Of a DNA stretch of 64,000 nucleotides, positions 1 through 10,711 are shown piece by piece (position 1 is the first letter of the stretch; every line of letters starts with the position of its first letter). A model generated the notes under the pieces. That model was not told the DNA's origin. It searched no databases and worked only from the letters and a program-made list of their open reading frames with translations. Source of the stretch: Ramazzottius varieornatus (Eukaryota; Tardigrada; Eutardigrada; Parachela; Ramazzottiidae). The stretch spans positions 1,854,278 to 1,918,277 of the forward strand of contig BDGG01000004.1 of NCBI GenBank assembly GCA_001949185.1, given 5' to 3'. Both the position numbers and the translations under genes were made by a program.

Positions 1-662
1 GTGTGATCAGACTTCTCGAACATACTCTATGACAATAACCAAGGCACCTACCATTCGAGAAGATTATTCGGTTTTGGAGAAGCTGTGACATACGGTACGG
101 GATCTGGAAAGCACGCTGATTAAGCACTTGAATCATTACAACTACGCACATCAGTCTAATAAAGCTTACCTATACTTAGTCGTTTAAAGTCTTTCTGCAG
201 TCTCATAACAGCAACCTTCTCCGCCATGATGAAAAGATGATTATCAGCAAATAAGGGCCAAGAAGCATAGACGAGAAATGTGTGGTGAGGAACTGAGGAT
301 TAGGAGCAGCGCATCAGGAAACCCAGTCAGGCGTTCATCGCAACTGCGAGAAGTTTCCAAAGATCACGGATAACACGTCAGAGACTTATCAACAGACCAC
401 CTCCAGTACTTAGGAGGAAGAACCTTAACACATGAGCAGAAGAAGAAGGATCGTTCCAGAAAATACAGTATGATGGAAACTCCGAAGGCAGGAGTCCTGT
501 TGCACCAGCTGGCATATTACCCTTTCACTTTAGCAATTTTGAGTTTTGACCGCTACCGTTTCCGGCCCCTGCCGCTGCGTTCAGTTCGAGAGCCGGGCGG
601 TTCGACTCGTTGACGAATGACGATCGAGACAGCCACTTTAATAAAGCAATAGAGACGTTGAC
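1..662. other. Intergenic, nothing recognised
   Basis: No open frame here resembles a known protein, and no RNA gene or repeat stands out. It may belong to a gene that begins outside the window. Confidence 0.4.
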
Positions 663-871
663 ACTGTATTACCTCTAAGGTTTCGCGCAGTCACGTGACA
701 AATCACTGAATTACACCCGGGAACTCGAATCACTGATTGTTTGATTGTGGAACATTGCTGCGCTTGATTGGTTAGACATTTTGATTGATGGCACTGAAGC
801 TTTTTATACCCGCCACGCAATATTTACTGGCCTGTCACGTGAGTGCGCGAAACCTTAGAGGGTAATACAGT
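663..871. mobile_element. MITE with ~38-bp terminal inverted repeats
   Basis: The ends are inverted copies of each other. The left arm starts ACTGTATTA and runs on through CCTCTAAGGTTTCGCG to CACGTGAC. The right arm, read on the other strand, gives the same series with only two or three changes. The ~130 bp between them hold no plausible gene. The outermost bases are next to TA-rich sequence, but a clean target duplication is not visible. The superfamily is undecided. A second element at 11982-12105 has a similar start (TACTGTAT) and a CACGT step, so the two may be related. Confidence 0.7.
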
Positions 872-2348
872 ACTTGTCTGGTTTAGTTTACTGTTCTGAA
901 TCAGCACAGCAATCAGACTCCGCCCGCCAGCTACACTAAACACGCAGAGGTTGCGCTCCGTTATGCCAGGCTCGGATTAGCGTAGTGCAACGTACGTACA
1001 ACGACAGTCGCGAACCAGCAGTTGAAGGGGAAGTTAAAGCTCTGCACACAAAGCTACAGTTAAAGTCAGAGTGTGTGAAGTCGAACTACTAAAAGGCTGC
1101 GGAAACAAAGCTACGGTTAAAAGCTACAGTTCATAGCAAATAAAGAAAATAGCCAACGCTGCAGTTAAACCTACAGTCGTATAGATGAGCAGCTCTTACC
1201 AAGCTACAATTAACGGCACCGTCAACTGTAGCTCTGCGCGCACGTCCAGTAAGCTGACATCGACGGTAGGTTTAACTGTAGTTTTAATCACAGACTGTAG
1301 TAGTTTTGAAACTGCAGTTTCAGCCGTAGTCTTGACGGTATAGTCTACATCGGAAAAGAAAGCGCTTTTGTCTTTCGAATTCTGCTTGCGAATCGTGTTC
1401 AAAACTGCTAGCCACGTTTTTTTTCAACGCGGCGTCGAATTCCGAGCTGGGTTTCTAGTCAGCTATGGTTTGAGTTTCATGCACGTGTTGTCTACTATGG
1501 CCGGGCCGATGAAACGATCGTGACAACAAGCAAAAAGAAATTTTCTAGTGAGACTGGGACTGTGAGGTAGAAATTCGAAACTTGCCAGTTGGAAAAGGTC
1601 AAAAGATGCCGTAAAGTAGACGACAGGTAAATTTCACGGATTCAAGTAGCATCATGGCTGCTACATAGTAGTCAATGCCCACGGTGGAGCATGACTAGGC
1701 CACTAACCACTTTTTACTAAACAGGGCTTAGTGGGCTGTACGCTCTAAGCACCGATCAGGAATTTGCATAGCATAGTGGGTTCAGTGCGTTCAGGTCCGC
1801 CTCCATTGCCTGATATGATTGGCTGACTACTGTGCTAATCCGACTTACTAAACTAAACAAGGCGAGTATCAACCTCTGGAATGATGAATTCCATATAGAA
1901 TTTGTTACTACAGGAGGTCAAGAATCGGAACCCCTACGAACTGGAACCCTTACGAACTGGAACCCCTACGAAATCTGACATGACCTTCTAGCACTATGAA
2001 ACTTTCCACGGTAGCAGCTGCTCAATGACTCATTGTTATTTTACTATGCAGTTAAAATGATTAAAGGTCACGTGCTCCTGTTGAGTCTACGTAATCAGCT
2101 GACCGCAATTGAAATCAATTATCGCTTCAATTAGTAAAGTTAAAATTCGATTTCCTATTACGGATCAATCAATCAAGCGAACACCAACCCGCACAATTAA
2201 AACTACTATTTTTTTAAATCGATTTCCCATTTTAATGATTAAAATAACACTGCTGCTCATGCCAGCAGGAGCTGGTCAACATTCAACCATTGTCCAGACC
2301 ATTGTCCATAGCCCAGTCGGAATTAATCTTTGATGGCCGATCATCAAA
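872..2348. other. Intergenic with degenerate CTACAGTTAAA dyads and a small tandem repeat
   Basis: Between 1040 and 1350 the motif CTACAGTTAAA recurs in degenerate form on both strands. One pair, CAGTTAAACCTACAGTCG near 1163-1180 and a near-identical inverted copy near 1260-1278, could form a hairpin. At 1927-1974 a 16-bp unit GGAACCCCTACGAACT is repeated three times with one or two changes per copy. I see no gene. Confidence 0.5.
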
Positions 2349-2924
2349 ATGTCTGGAAGTGCGGTTCCAGAAGATTTTCTCTTTGATCCGGAAAGGCTAA
2401 GACGCTACGTGAATGGAGAGGATGGGAAGTTCGACAAGATCGCGGCTAACCTACCTTCGAATCTCGTCTTACGACCACTACAGCTATCAGACCATTCCCG
2501 CAGCTACATGGGGCTGCTGGCTGAACATACCAAAGCTCCTGCTGTGTCTTTCGAGAGATTCCAGGAACGATTCAACCTGATGAAAGCATACGGGAACATT
2601 TACTACATCATCGTGATCGAGGATACCTCGCAGAACAAGATTGTAGCAACAGGTACTTTGGAAATTGAGCACAAGTTTATCCACTCGCTATCTCTTCGTG
2701 GCAGGCTAGAGGAGATAGTCGTCCATCAGGAAGACAAAGACTACAGATACACGGACGGCAACTTGGCGTCGATCATCCTTGAGGTCCTTACAACACTGGG
2801 GAAAGTCCTCGGGTGTTATAAAATCACGCTAGAATCCGAAGATCACCTGCTGGACTTTTATGGAAAGCTTGGATATAAAGCGGAGAAAGGTCAGAATTAC
2901 ATGGCCGTTCGCTATTTCGATTGA
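2349..2924 (+). CDS. GNPNAT1: Glucosamine 6-phosphate N-acetyltransferase-like, intronless
   Basis: This family moves acetyl from acetyl-CoA to glucosamine 6-phosphate, a step of UDP-GlcNAc synthesis. The 191-aa frame keeps family blocks in order: an N-terminal LRPL segment, IEHKFIHS and GRLEEIVV at about 105-125, CYKITLE at about 155, and a C-terminal FYGKLGY...NYM. Human GNPNAT1 has 184 aa, so length fits. Two things are odd. The acetyl-CoA loop, R-G-K-Q-L-G in man, aligns with T-D-G-N-L-A after a four-residue insert, so the Arg and first Gly are lost. The gene has no intron, whereas its neighbours have many. A poly(A) signal AATAAA lies at 3064-3069. It could be a retrocopy or a divergent functional gene. 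The ATG at 2349 is the first in frame. Confidence 0.9.
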   Translation: MSGSAVPEDFLFDPERLRRYVNGEDGKFDKIAANLPSNLVLRPLQLSDHSRSYMGLLAEHTKAPAVSFERFQERFNLMKAYGNIYYIIVIEDTSQNKIVATGTLEIEHKFIHSLSLRGRLEEIVVHQEDKDYRYTDGNLASIILEVLTTLGKVLGCYKITLESEDHLLDFYGKLGYKAEKGQNYMAVRYFD

Positions 2925-3251
2925 ACTTCTTACACGATAACGACAGATCGCCTCTTGAGGCTCTCTTTGCAACGCTTGAACCATTCCGTTTATATCTTTT
3001 CTGAAAATCTGCCTCAAGTTATTACGAAATCTCGGTCTGCAACAGTTTGCTAAAAGAATTCGCAATAAAATCAAATGGGTTCTTGGCTCAAATGCATCAG
3101 ACTACCGGCTACGGAGATAACTAAACCAACGGGAACAACTGACAGGTTAAAACTCTGAAGAAAGTACAGAGGAAATGAAAGAGTGCGTAAGAAAGTGGGG
3201 AAGTCTGGGAGAAGAGCAAAGCACCACACGGGGTTAACTCTTCGACAAGAC
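2925..3251. other. Convergent 3' ends of GNPNAT1-like and ATP13A genes
   Basis: This spacer holds the two 3' UTRs. AATAAA at 3064-3069 on the + strand suits the acetyltransferase gene. I see no matching signal for the minus-strand ATPase. Confidence 0.5.
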
Positions 3252-6200
3252 TCACAGGTAGGTAGACTCGGGCCGCTGGGTGCTGTCGACCGAGGTCGCG
3301 TTCGAGGAACTATCGTCTGACTTGGCGTAGGTGGTCTGACCAATGGGTGGCCAATCCATAAGACTGTGGCTAATTTGCCGCTCGACCATCTTGAAGGCAC
3401 TACGAGAGTGTTTCTTTCGACGGACCGTCTTCACGACCCGTTTGAACCATACTCGATCAAACATAAACTCCTGAAAGCAGAATTACAATTTACAATTCTT
3501 TTCATTGTTTGAAATGTTGCAACTCGCGAGCTAGAATACAGGTACCTCTAACGTAAAGGCAACCAGGAAGTTGCACGCCAATAGTGCAAGTACCAGCAGA
3601 CGGAAAGACCATCGCGGATTCAACGGATCATACATAACCTAAACAAGATATGGATAAAACCACAACCAACATCATTCATTCAGTTCATCGGGTATTCGGT
3701 TGTGTGTACCTGTAGGGACTCGCTCAGCCATAAAGGAGGATACAAAAATACCCAGACGGTGAGAGCACTAAGTCCCACCAAGGCACCCAGAAACATCACT
3801 GCATTAAAGAAGCAAGGATGAAGAGCAGAACAAAAGACGGCGCCAGAAAGCCAAGAAAACTGCTACCGTACCATTCGTATAGACAGGCCTCCGGTAAGGA
3901 GCCCCTTTCGAAAACACGAAAGCCAAAATCTGTAAACAAAGACAGTGTAGTCGCGTCTTCTTCGCCTAGAACATATTTGACAAATAACGACAGCAAGCTA
4001 CTTTTCGTACCAGATCTTGGAAAGCAGCTGCTATGAACAGCACAGTCGACTCCCAGGAGGTGACCCGTTCGTGGTCTTCCGGTCCTTCGTACTTTCTAAT
4101 AGGAACATACCTAGGAACCGAAGCTTTAGGTTGGCGTCTCAGGGATGCTAACCCGAAAAACGACGCACCATGACTGGCGGTGGAGACATAAGATTATCAT
4201 GGTCTGGAACGCTATGACGACGATCATGTGAGCTGCCGTCGAGATCAGTACTATGGGCGCCATCAGGGAACCGTGTGGCCGTGTTGGAACCAAAGTCATG
4301 TTCGCTCGCGTGCATCCCATCAAAAGTGCAACAATACTTGTGATCAGCATGTCCACGTACAGGAAGTGCATATCGAGCAACAGCGTCCATTGCTACAACA
4401 GAGCTGAAAATTGAAGCAAGAAATCGAATCACGTTCTGAGAGCGTTTCTCACCTGATACAGAATGAGCAATGCTATGAACTGCACAATGCTGTACAGGAG
4501 CATGTATTTGAAGACAGAGAACGATGTAGTCAGGGCGCATCTTCCCTCACTGTAATACAATCGAATTTTACGTTTACTCTTCGAAATTCGAACATGACCA
4601 GAATTAATTACAGACCTGATGACGGCGAGAACGCACTCGATAGTGTTTTTATTTGATGTGAACGGCGACGCGACGGAAGCTTCAGCCTCGGACAGCGAGA
4701 TCCCGGCATGAGCTGCCTTCAGCGCCTGCAGATTGTACAAGGTCACGAATACGGAAGTTCAGAAAATCAGTACGTTCTACTCCATTCAAAACTTACTCCA
4801 CAGTCATTAGCCTGGAAGAAGGAACATGAGTGTTAGTTACTGCCTGCTGTGATTCGGTCGTACTGGCGAAGGATAGTCTTACCCCGTCTCCGACCATCCC
4901 CACGATGTACTGCAAATCGATGTACCGTTCCACTAATTCCGTCTTCTGTTCCGGCGAAAAGCGCGCAAAGATAGTGCCGCGGACCAAGATCTTGGAAATC
5001 AACTCTGGGAAGAACTCTACGAGCGAAGAGAAGGACCGACCAGTCAGGGCGAAATGGAAGCGTGGCCGGCTCATCTCGATCAAGAACTCATTCGCCGAAG
5101 CAGCCTATAGACAGAAACTTTTCACCTATCCGAATGTTGGACCATTCAGAAAAGAAAAGCTTACGCGAGAGGGAGCGCCTTCGGAAAGACTATTCTCAGC
5201 TAGACTGTCCCCAGCTAGACTGAGCTGGGAGGTGGACAGAGAAGAGTTCGAAGCCCGCCAAAGGATATGCGCAGCTGAATGCATGCGGTCGTCGGGTGAC
5301 ATGACATCCACGATCACGATGTTTTCTTCCTTCTTGACCATTCCGCAGTCACGGCCCACGCTGATGGCCGTCAAGAGATTGTCGCCTGAAAACAGAATTA
5401 TCACTGGAGTCAGTATCAAAGTTAGACTGAAAATGCGATGCGGTAAAAGACTTCAGCATGATCATTTTCCCACGATGCAGTACCAGCTTGGGCCTAATCG
5501 AAAAGCTATCTTTGCATGATTCGGGCCACTAACAAGGTAAACATGCGCAGCTTGAACTGAGAATCATGCTGCTCGACTCGTTAGCCGACGTCTCTAATAT
5601 CGAAAATTCTTCGGATTGCGAAAATTTGTGACGAAGGTTATCGTATTTTACCTGTGACCATGACTGTGCGAATGTCCGCTCTGTTCAGGTCAGCGATGAC
5701 ACCGTGAGTTGAGGGTTTCAGGCTGTTTCTCATCACCATCAGTCCCACGAAAGTCAAGTCCCGCTCCACTTCGTCCCGTTTAAAGCGTGACATCTGGAGG
5801 AATGACACTTTCGGTTCCAGTGTGCGTTTCGCCAGTGCGATAACGCGATAACCTTGATGGGCGTAAAGATGCAGCGTCCTGTGAAAGTTGTTGGGAATAG
5901 TGTCCGGCCTTGACAACGAAAACACTCTCTCAGGGGACCCTAAAAATAATAGTTGCCAAAAACTGATCGAAGACTCACTACTTGGTTTAACATAGAGCGA
6001 TTAATACTTGTAATTTAACCTACAGAAACTTATTAAATCTTATATTATCACGATAAAGAAAGCCAAATACATTTTCCATGAGTTTCAAGAGGATATGCTG
6101 AATGTAAAAAATGCTAGAAACTGCAAAGCACTGTTTTCCTTTGCGAAGTTCATATACCTTTGGTAAACACGCTAAAGCAATCCTGACTGAGTTCACGCGT

Positions 6201-9200
6201 GATAACAGACATCCTTTGTAACCTACGGTAATGAAAGACGACAAAAGATAAGCAAAACACGTCTCAAGAACCCTGACTGAAAAGGGTTCATAGGCTGGCA
6301 TTCACAACGCGTCACATACCCAGAGGAGAACGGAAACTGCTTTACGATGCCAATCTGGCCCAGCATGGGGTCAGTTATCTCCTCCGAGGTCTCGTTTGCT
6401 CCTTCTTCGGCGGTACGGCGAGGGTTCACGGTCGTGGGAATGAGTGAGTTAAACACTGCATTTCCTTCTTGTCCTGTCTGATGCGGTTCGTTGATTTCCC
6501 AGTCCGTGGACTCGAACAGCTTCAAGTCCAGCGGATCTCCAGTCAGCTTTCCGTTCACCAGCGTCAGTGAATGACAAGTCGCCATTCCAACCACCAAAGG
6601 ATGCGAAGGCGGAAGTTGCTTCACATCCTCCACTATTTTGGCCAGATGGCCGTTTTCTGCCGGAATGACTCCCATCAGGTCTAAACCCTCCTCAGTCAGC
6701 GTCCCAGTCTGGAAAACAAAACCCAAGTGCTAAACGTTCTTCGCGCCTGCAGTGCAAACCGAGTCTAGAGTCCCAGTTAGTTTTGCGATTATCCCTCGAA
6801 CAATCTAACAAGGCCGTGATCGGCACCGAACTGACCGGCGTTTTGTCAGAAACTGCCAGAATCAATTCAGTACCCTAAATAAATCGCGCATAACCTACGA
6901 CTGCTACCAGCTGAGTGTTTTACATGTTCAAATTTCTTAACCGTCTTAAATTTGCCTTACTTTGTCGAAGCAGACCAGCTTGATCTTGCCACACGCGTTG
7001 ATTCGAGATGGCTGAATGCAGAAGATCTTTTGTTGCTTCAAGCGACGCTGCGAGTAGACTATACCAACAGTCAGTGCTGCTGGCAAGGCAGGTGGTACAA
7101 CAATGGTGACCAAGTCGAGCGCTCTCAGGATGATTTTCCATATATCTTCCTGCGAAAACACAAAAGTGCAACAATGGTCACCAAAAAAACACGAGAACCA
7201 CAAGGGCTGGAGGGTTGTTTACTTAGTACTTACACCGTGGTCATTGTAGATGTAGATGGAATAGCACATACCGCAACACGAGATGAAAGCCTGTAAAGAC
7301 ATCAACTGCTGCAGTCGTTAAACCAACTTGCGAAACTCAGCAAAGCCTACCATGCAGCCGATGAGGCGGAGCGCATCACGGTGAAACTTAAAATCGATGG
7401 GCTTCGGATACAAGATCGACTTGAACAAGTCACCTTTCACCGTATAGAAACCTACACGGAGAAAGAATCAGACTGAAGCTGTTACCCAGAACTTGAAGTA
7501 TGAAATCTAGATACGAAAGAAGAGGCACATACCAGTTTCCAGTACGACAGCTCTAACATGAGCTCCTTCGTAGTACCGAGTCTGGATAACTGTGGTTCCA
7601 TGGAAGAGGATGTGTCGCTTGTGTTCTTCAACGGAGAACTTCTCCGTATCTCCTACATTTAAAGAAATCTTGGTCACCGGTGCACTCTCTCCGGTCAGAA
7701 CGGCTTCGTTGACAATGGCATTTCCTTCGATCAGAACAGCATCGCAAGGCATCAGACAACCATGCACCGGTATGCAGATAATGTCACCAGGAACCAACGT
7801 TTCCGGAAGGCATTCGGCAAAGTCTACGAAAGACATAGTAACTCTCCGTTAACATCGACGCCACAGAACGGTAAAGTCCTAGCGTGAAGCCAATGTACCT
7901 CCATTGTCTTTCATCAGGAGAACTTTGCTGTTGGTGGAAGACTTGCGCACCATGTCCCGCAGGCGAAGCCGTTGCTTTAAACGAAACCACCTTATCAGCC
8001 ACCGCCACAAGTGGATAACAGACAGGAAGGAGAAAAGCGGAACGGTATGTCCTACCTTGCGTGTTTCGTAGAGACTTAGCGAAATTCCGAACAGCGAGAT
8101 CAGTAAGACACATGTGGCGTAGATGTAGTAATTATCCAAGCTCCAAAGAACGATGCAAAATCTGGACGAAAAAGATTAACATATTATGTCAATCGGTTCA
8201 ATTCGGCGTATCAGCGAATTTTGTATATACGTTTGAAAACAGTAGAATGGGTTGAGGACTTCTTCGAACAGCAGCTTGGGGACCGACGGCGTGGCAATTT
8301 CTATCACGTTTCGACCGAATAATCGAAGTCTGGAAAACGATGTCATGTAACGTAAACCAACATAATGACAAATTACATGCCCAACGAAAAAAAGAGCAAA
8401 GACTTGCTTTTGCTGGCGATGCTCGTCCGAAACTCCCAGGTGCTTTGCTGACAGTTCGGAACAGGAGACACCAGGGACCATGCCGGTAAGCAGTTTGAAC
8501 GTTTCCTCTGCCTGGACCCATACATAGCGGCTGTAGCGAAAATCAAAGCAGCGAAAGATGCACGTGTTCTCTTTGACGTGAAGCCCGTTTACTCCGTTGG
8601 GGTACTTTAGCTTCCTGCAAGACAGACATAGACCCGCTTCGATGTCACGAAGTTTCCGCAAAGCAAATCTGGGATTGACTTCCGGTGCATGACCGTGCAT
8701 CGATTCTTAAGCGCTTACTCAAACACTCTCTTATCTTCAACAGAGCTCTGCAGAAAACTGTAGTCCTTCAACTCGGGACATCTGTACAGAAAACCGTTAG
8801 ACATAAATAGCACATACAAACCAGTGCAGCTGGCAGCTGCTGTGATATCTCAAGCATATGCTTACAAGTTATGGCTCTTTTCTGTGGCAACTTGACGCTG
8901 GATTTTGCACAAGTGGAAGTGTTTGTGATGGTCCTGAAAATTAAAACGACGTGAAACGCGAAGTATGCAAAAACACAAAGTTTGAATTAAGAATACCTGG
9001 AGAAGAATGGTATCCGCATCCGCCACGCTGCATCTGCGGAACTTCACCGTCGCCAACCATACCGGGAACCAGGACAGCAATACGTAAACAACACCGAAGG
9101 TACAAATCCCAAGGAAATGATACAAAATGGTATGTGAGATGCAACTTTGGTAACCCCAACACTCCTGCAAACCACAACACCCGATTGCAGAGACTGAACG

Positions 9201-9434
9201 ACAGTGTCAGAGCTCTGTACTTACGTGTTGTTCAGTTGGTCCATTGTCGACGCGAATACTGTTATAATGTCTGTTAGTTGGTCGGAAGATTCGAACTTCT
9301 GGCTCGGCACCTAGCAAAACCAGGATCACTATTGCGAAGAGAATGAGATCATCGGCGATAATGAGTAATCCTACCTGGCCGATCGGGTGGAACAACCGTT
9401 TTCGACATCCGCCAACCTTCTGTAACAACAACAT
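3252..9434 (-). CDS. ATP13A: P5B-type cation-transporting ATPase (ATP13A2/3 family), 26 exons, 1274 aa
   Basis: P5B pumps of endolysosomal membranes export polyamines. Exons in coding order: 9434-9225, 9164-8997, 8933-8866, 8781-8719, 8614-8408, 8329-8231, 8161-8056, 7974-7899, 7823-7533, 7451-7351, 7290-7234, 7149-6961, 6708-6320, 6222-6158, 5939-5652, 5385-5165, 5104-4883, 4811-4797, 4725-4616, 4549-4453, 4392-4169, 4110-4011, 3929-3872, 3798-3710, 3638-3546, 3470-3252. All phases agree. An N-terminal membrane segment is followed by TGES (actuator domain, ~378), the P5B signature PPALP in TM4 (~501), and DKTGT (phosphorylated Asp ~544) split across an exon border. Next come KGSPE in the N-domain and [19 protein letters not shown] (938 on), then TM segments to the C terminus. 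Human ATP13A3 is 1226 aa. The intron after 8408 is GC-AG. ANDCG is a 15-nt microexon. Confidence 0.95.
4797..4811 (-). other. ATP13A: 15-nt microexon of the P5B ATPase encoding ANDCG
   Basis: Read on the minus strand, TTCTTCCAG is followed by five codons (Ala-Asn-Asp-Cys-Gly) and then GTAAGT. The exon before ends exactly at GMVGDG and the exon after begins [10 protein letters not shown]. Inclusion is therefore needed to restore the GDGANDCGAL hinge shared by P5 ATPases. Confidence 0.9.
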
Positions 9435-10207
9435 TGTAGCATATCTAACGGGAGTCCATGATCTACTAAACCAATGTCTGACGTACGTTTGTGGACGCGC
9501 TAGGGTACGTCAAGCATAGGGGAATTGTAGTATTCCCCTAGATCCGTCCTCGGCCTTCCTGGATCTTGGTATGAACCCGAGGGCATAACAGGTGCTGTCA
9601 AAGGATGACCACGAATCCGCGATAAGCAGCAAAGACGAACCAGCATACAGCTGGCTACTGTATCATTTGTGAAGCTCTATTATCTCCAGAAAGATAAAGG
9701 AGTACTACATTGGATGACAGACATCTTTATTGCAACAAGTTCACAAAGATAACCTGCGCAGGAGCACGAACTGGTCGTCCCTGGTTCTGCTTCGCAAAGC
9801 AAACGGAAATCGTTCTAACCACTCGTACTGTGTACTCAGTGTTCGGCAGGTAGATATTCCGTGCAACTCAGCATGGCTCGCCATATCATGGTAAAGACCC
9901 GAAATGGTTCGGATTGATGAGATTCAATCGGGGTACCGGAATGTTCACCTGCCGAATACTGTGTACGGTATACTGCATGACGCAACATCGCTACAGCCTT
10001 TGCCCGCCTCCAGCAAGGGCAAATTCGTTGTACCGACGGAGTGGTTCGTATCGGCCTGCCAAATTTTAGCCCTTCGGAGTGCTCTGTCAAGCCATTCCAT
10101 GTTTCCTACCGGTACATCCATACCCGACCGCAGTTGACCGGCCGTGGACCGAGCGCTTGCCCAATGCCCTGAACCAAAATTTTGACCTTGAGATTGTACA
10201 GACATTA
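9435..10207. other. Intergenic, with an unassigned minus-strand ORF at 9945-10204
   Basis: No known gene is seen. An 86-codon minus-strand frame starts with ATG TCT GTA immediately outside the short Harbinger-derived element and ends at 9945. It shows no family resemblance. The same ATG TCT GTA occurs outside the left end of the larger element at 11742. Confidence 0.4.
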
Positions 10208-10458
10208 AGTTGCCACCGCCAGATCAAAGTCCCACTGCAGCTAAGATGAGTTGCAACGTCACTCATAAGCGCAACAGCTGATCAGAACTTTGAATAGTTG
10301 GGCAGCCACCGTGCTTCCCAATGCTAGCCAACCAGAACTCCGATTACGCTATTTTTCGAAAATAAGGGAAGCTTCGGAAAGCAAAATGTAGTTACACGTC
10401 ACGAAAGGGGCGGAGCAAGGCCGTAGCTACAGCTGTAAAGTGAACGGGAGTGGCAACT
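10208..10458. mobile_element. Short non-autonomous derivative (MITE) of the Harbinger element next door
   Basis: Its left end AGTTGCCACC and right end GGAGTGGCAACT are inverted repeats. Its right 170 bp (10285-10458) match 14727-14898, the right end of the 3.15-kb element, at roughly 85-90% by eye. Its left end resembles 11745 onward, including the GCGCAAC box. It is therefore an internal-deletion copy keeping about 75 bp of the left and 175 bp of the right end. The flanks are TTA and CAA, close to the TWA duplication of PIF/Harbinger elements. Similarity runs about 7 bp further out, so the exact ends are uncertain. Confidence 0.75.
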
Positions 10459-10481
10459 CAATCTCTATAGTCAATCTGTTA

Positions 10482-10507
10482 GAAGGAAGGAAGGAAGGAA
10501 GGAAGGA
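10482..10507. repeat. Simple repeat (GGAA)n
   Basis: About six GGAA units in a row. Confidence 0.9.
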
Positions 10508-10711
10508 CATTTATTAGTCACGACAATCTGATCAACGGCCTCCTCGATGTTCAGAGGAATTACCAATACTGTATCAGGTATAAAAACGAATCAGTTGAGC
10601 ACCAAAGAGAAGTATCGTTGGAAGACACACCAAGATAGCAGGAAAATTCTCCTCCCGAAGAGCAGGTAGTCACATTCGAGCAAAACCGTACAATCAACTG
10701 AGACCCTATGG

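Noticed and set aside
4830-5519. 229-codon + strand open frame
   Set aside because: It lies antisense to ATP13A exons that match the family in phase, and its own translation has no family features.
8404-8407. GT donor (CAA|GTCTTT) instead of GC donor in ATP13A
   Set aside because: It would put the next exon in the wrong frame and destroy LFGRNVIEI; the GC donor three bases earlier restores it.
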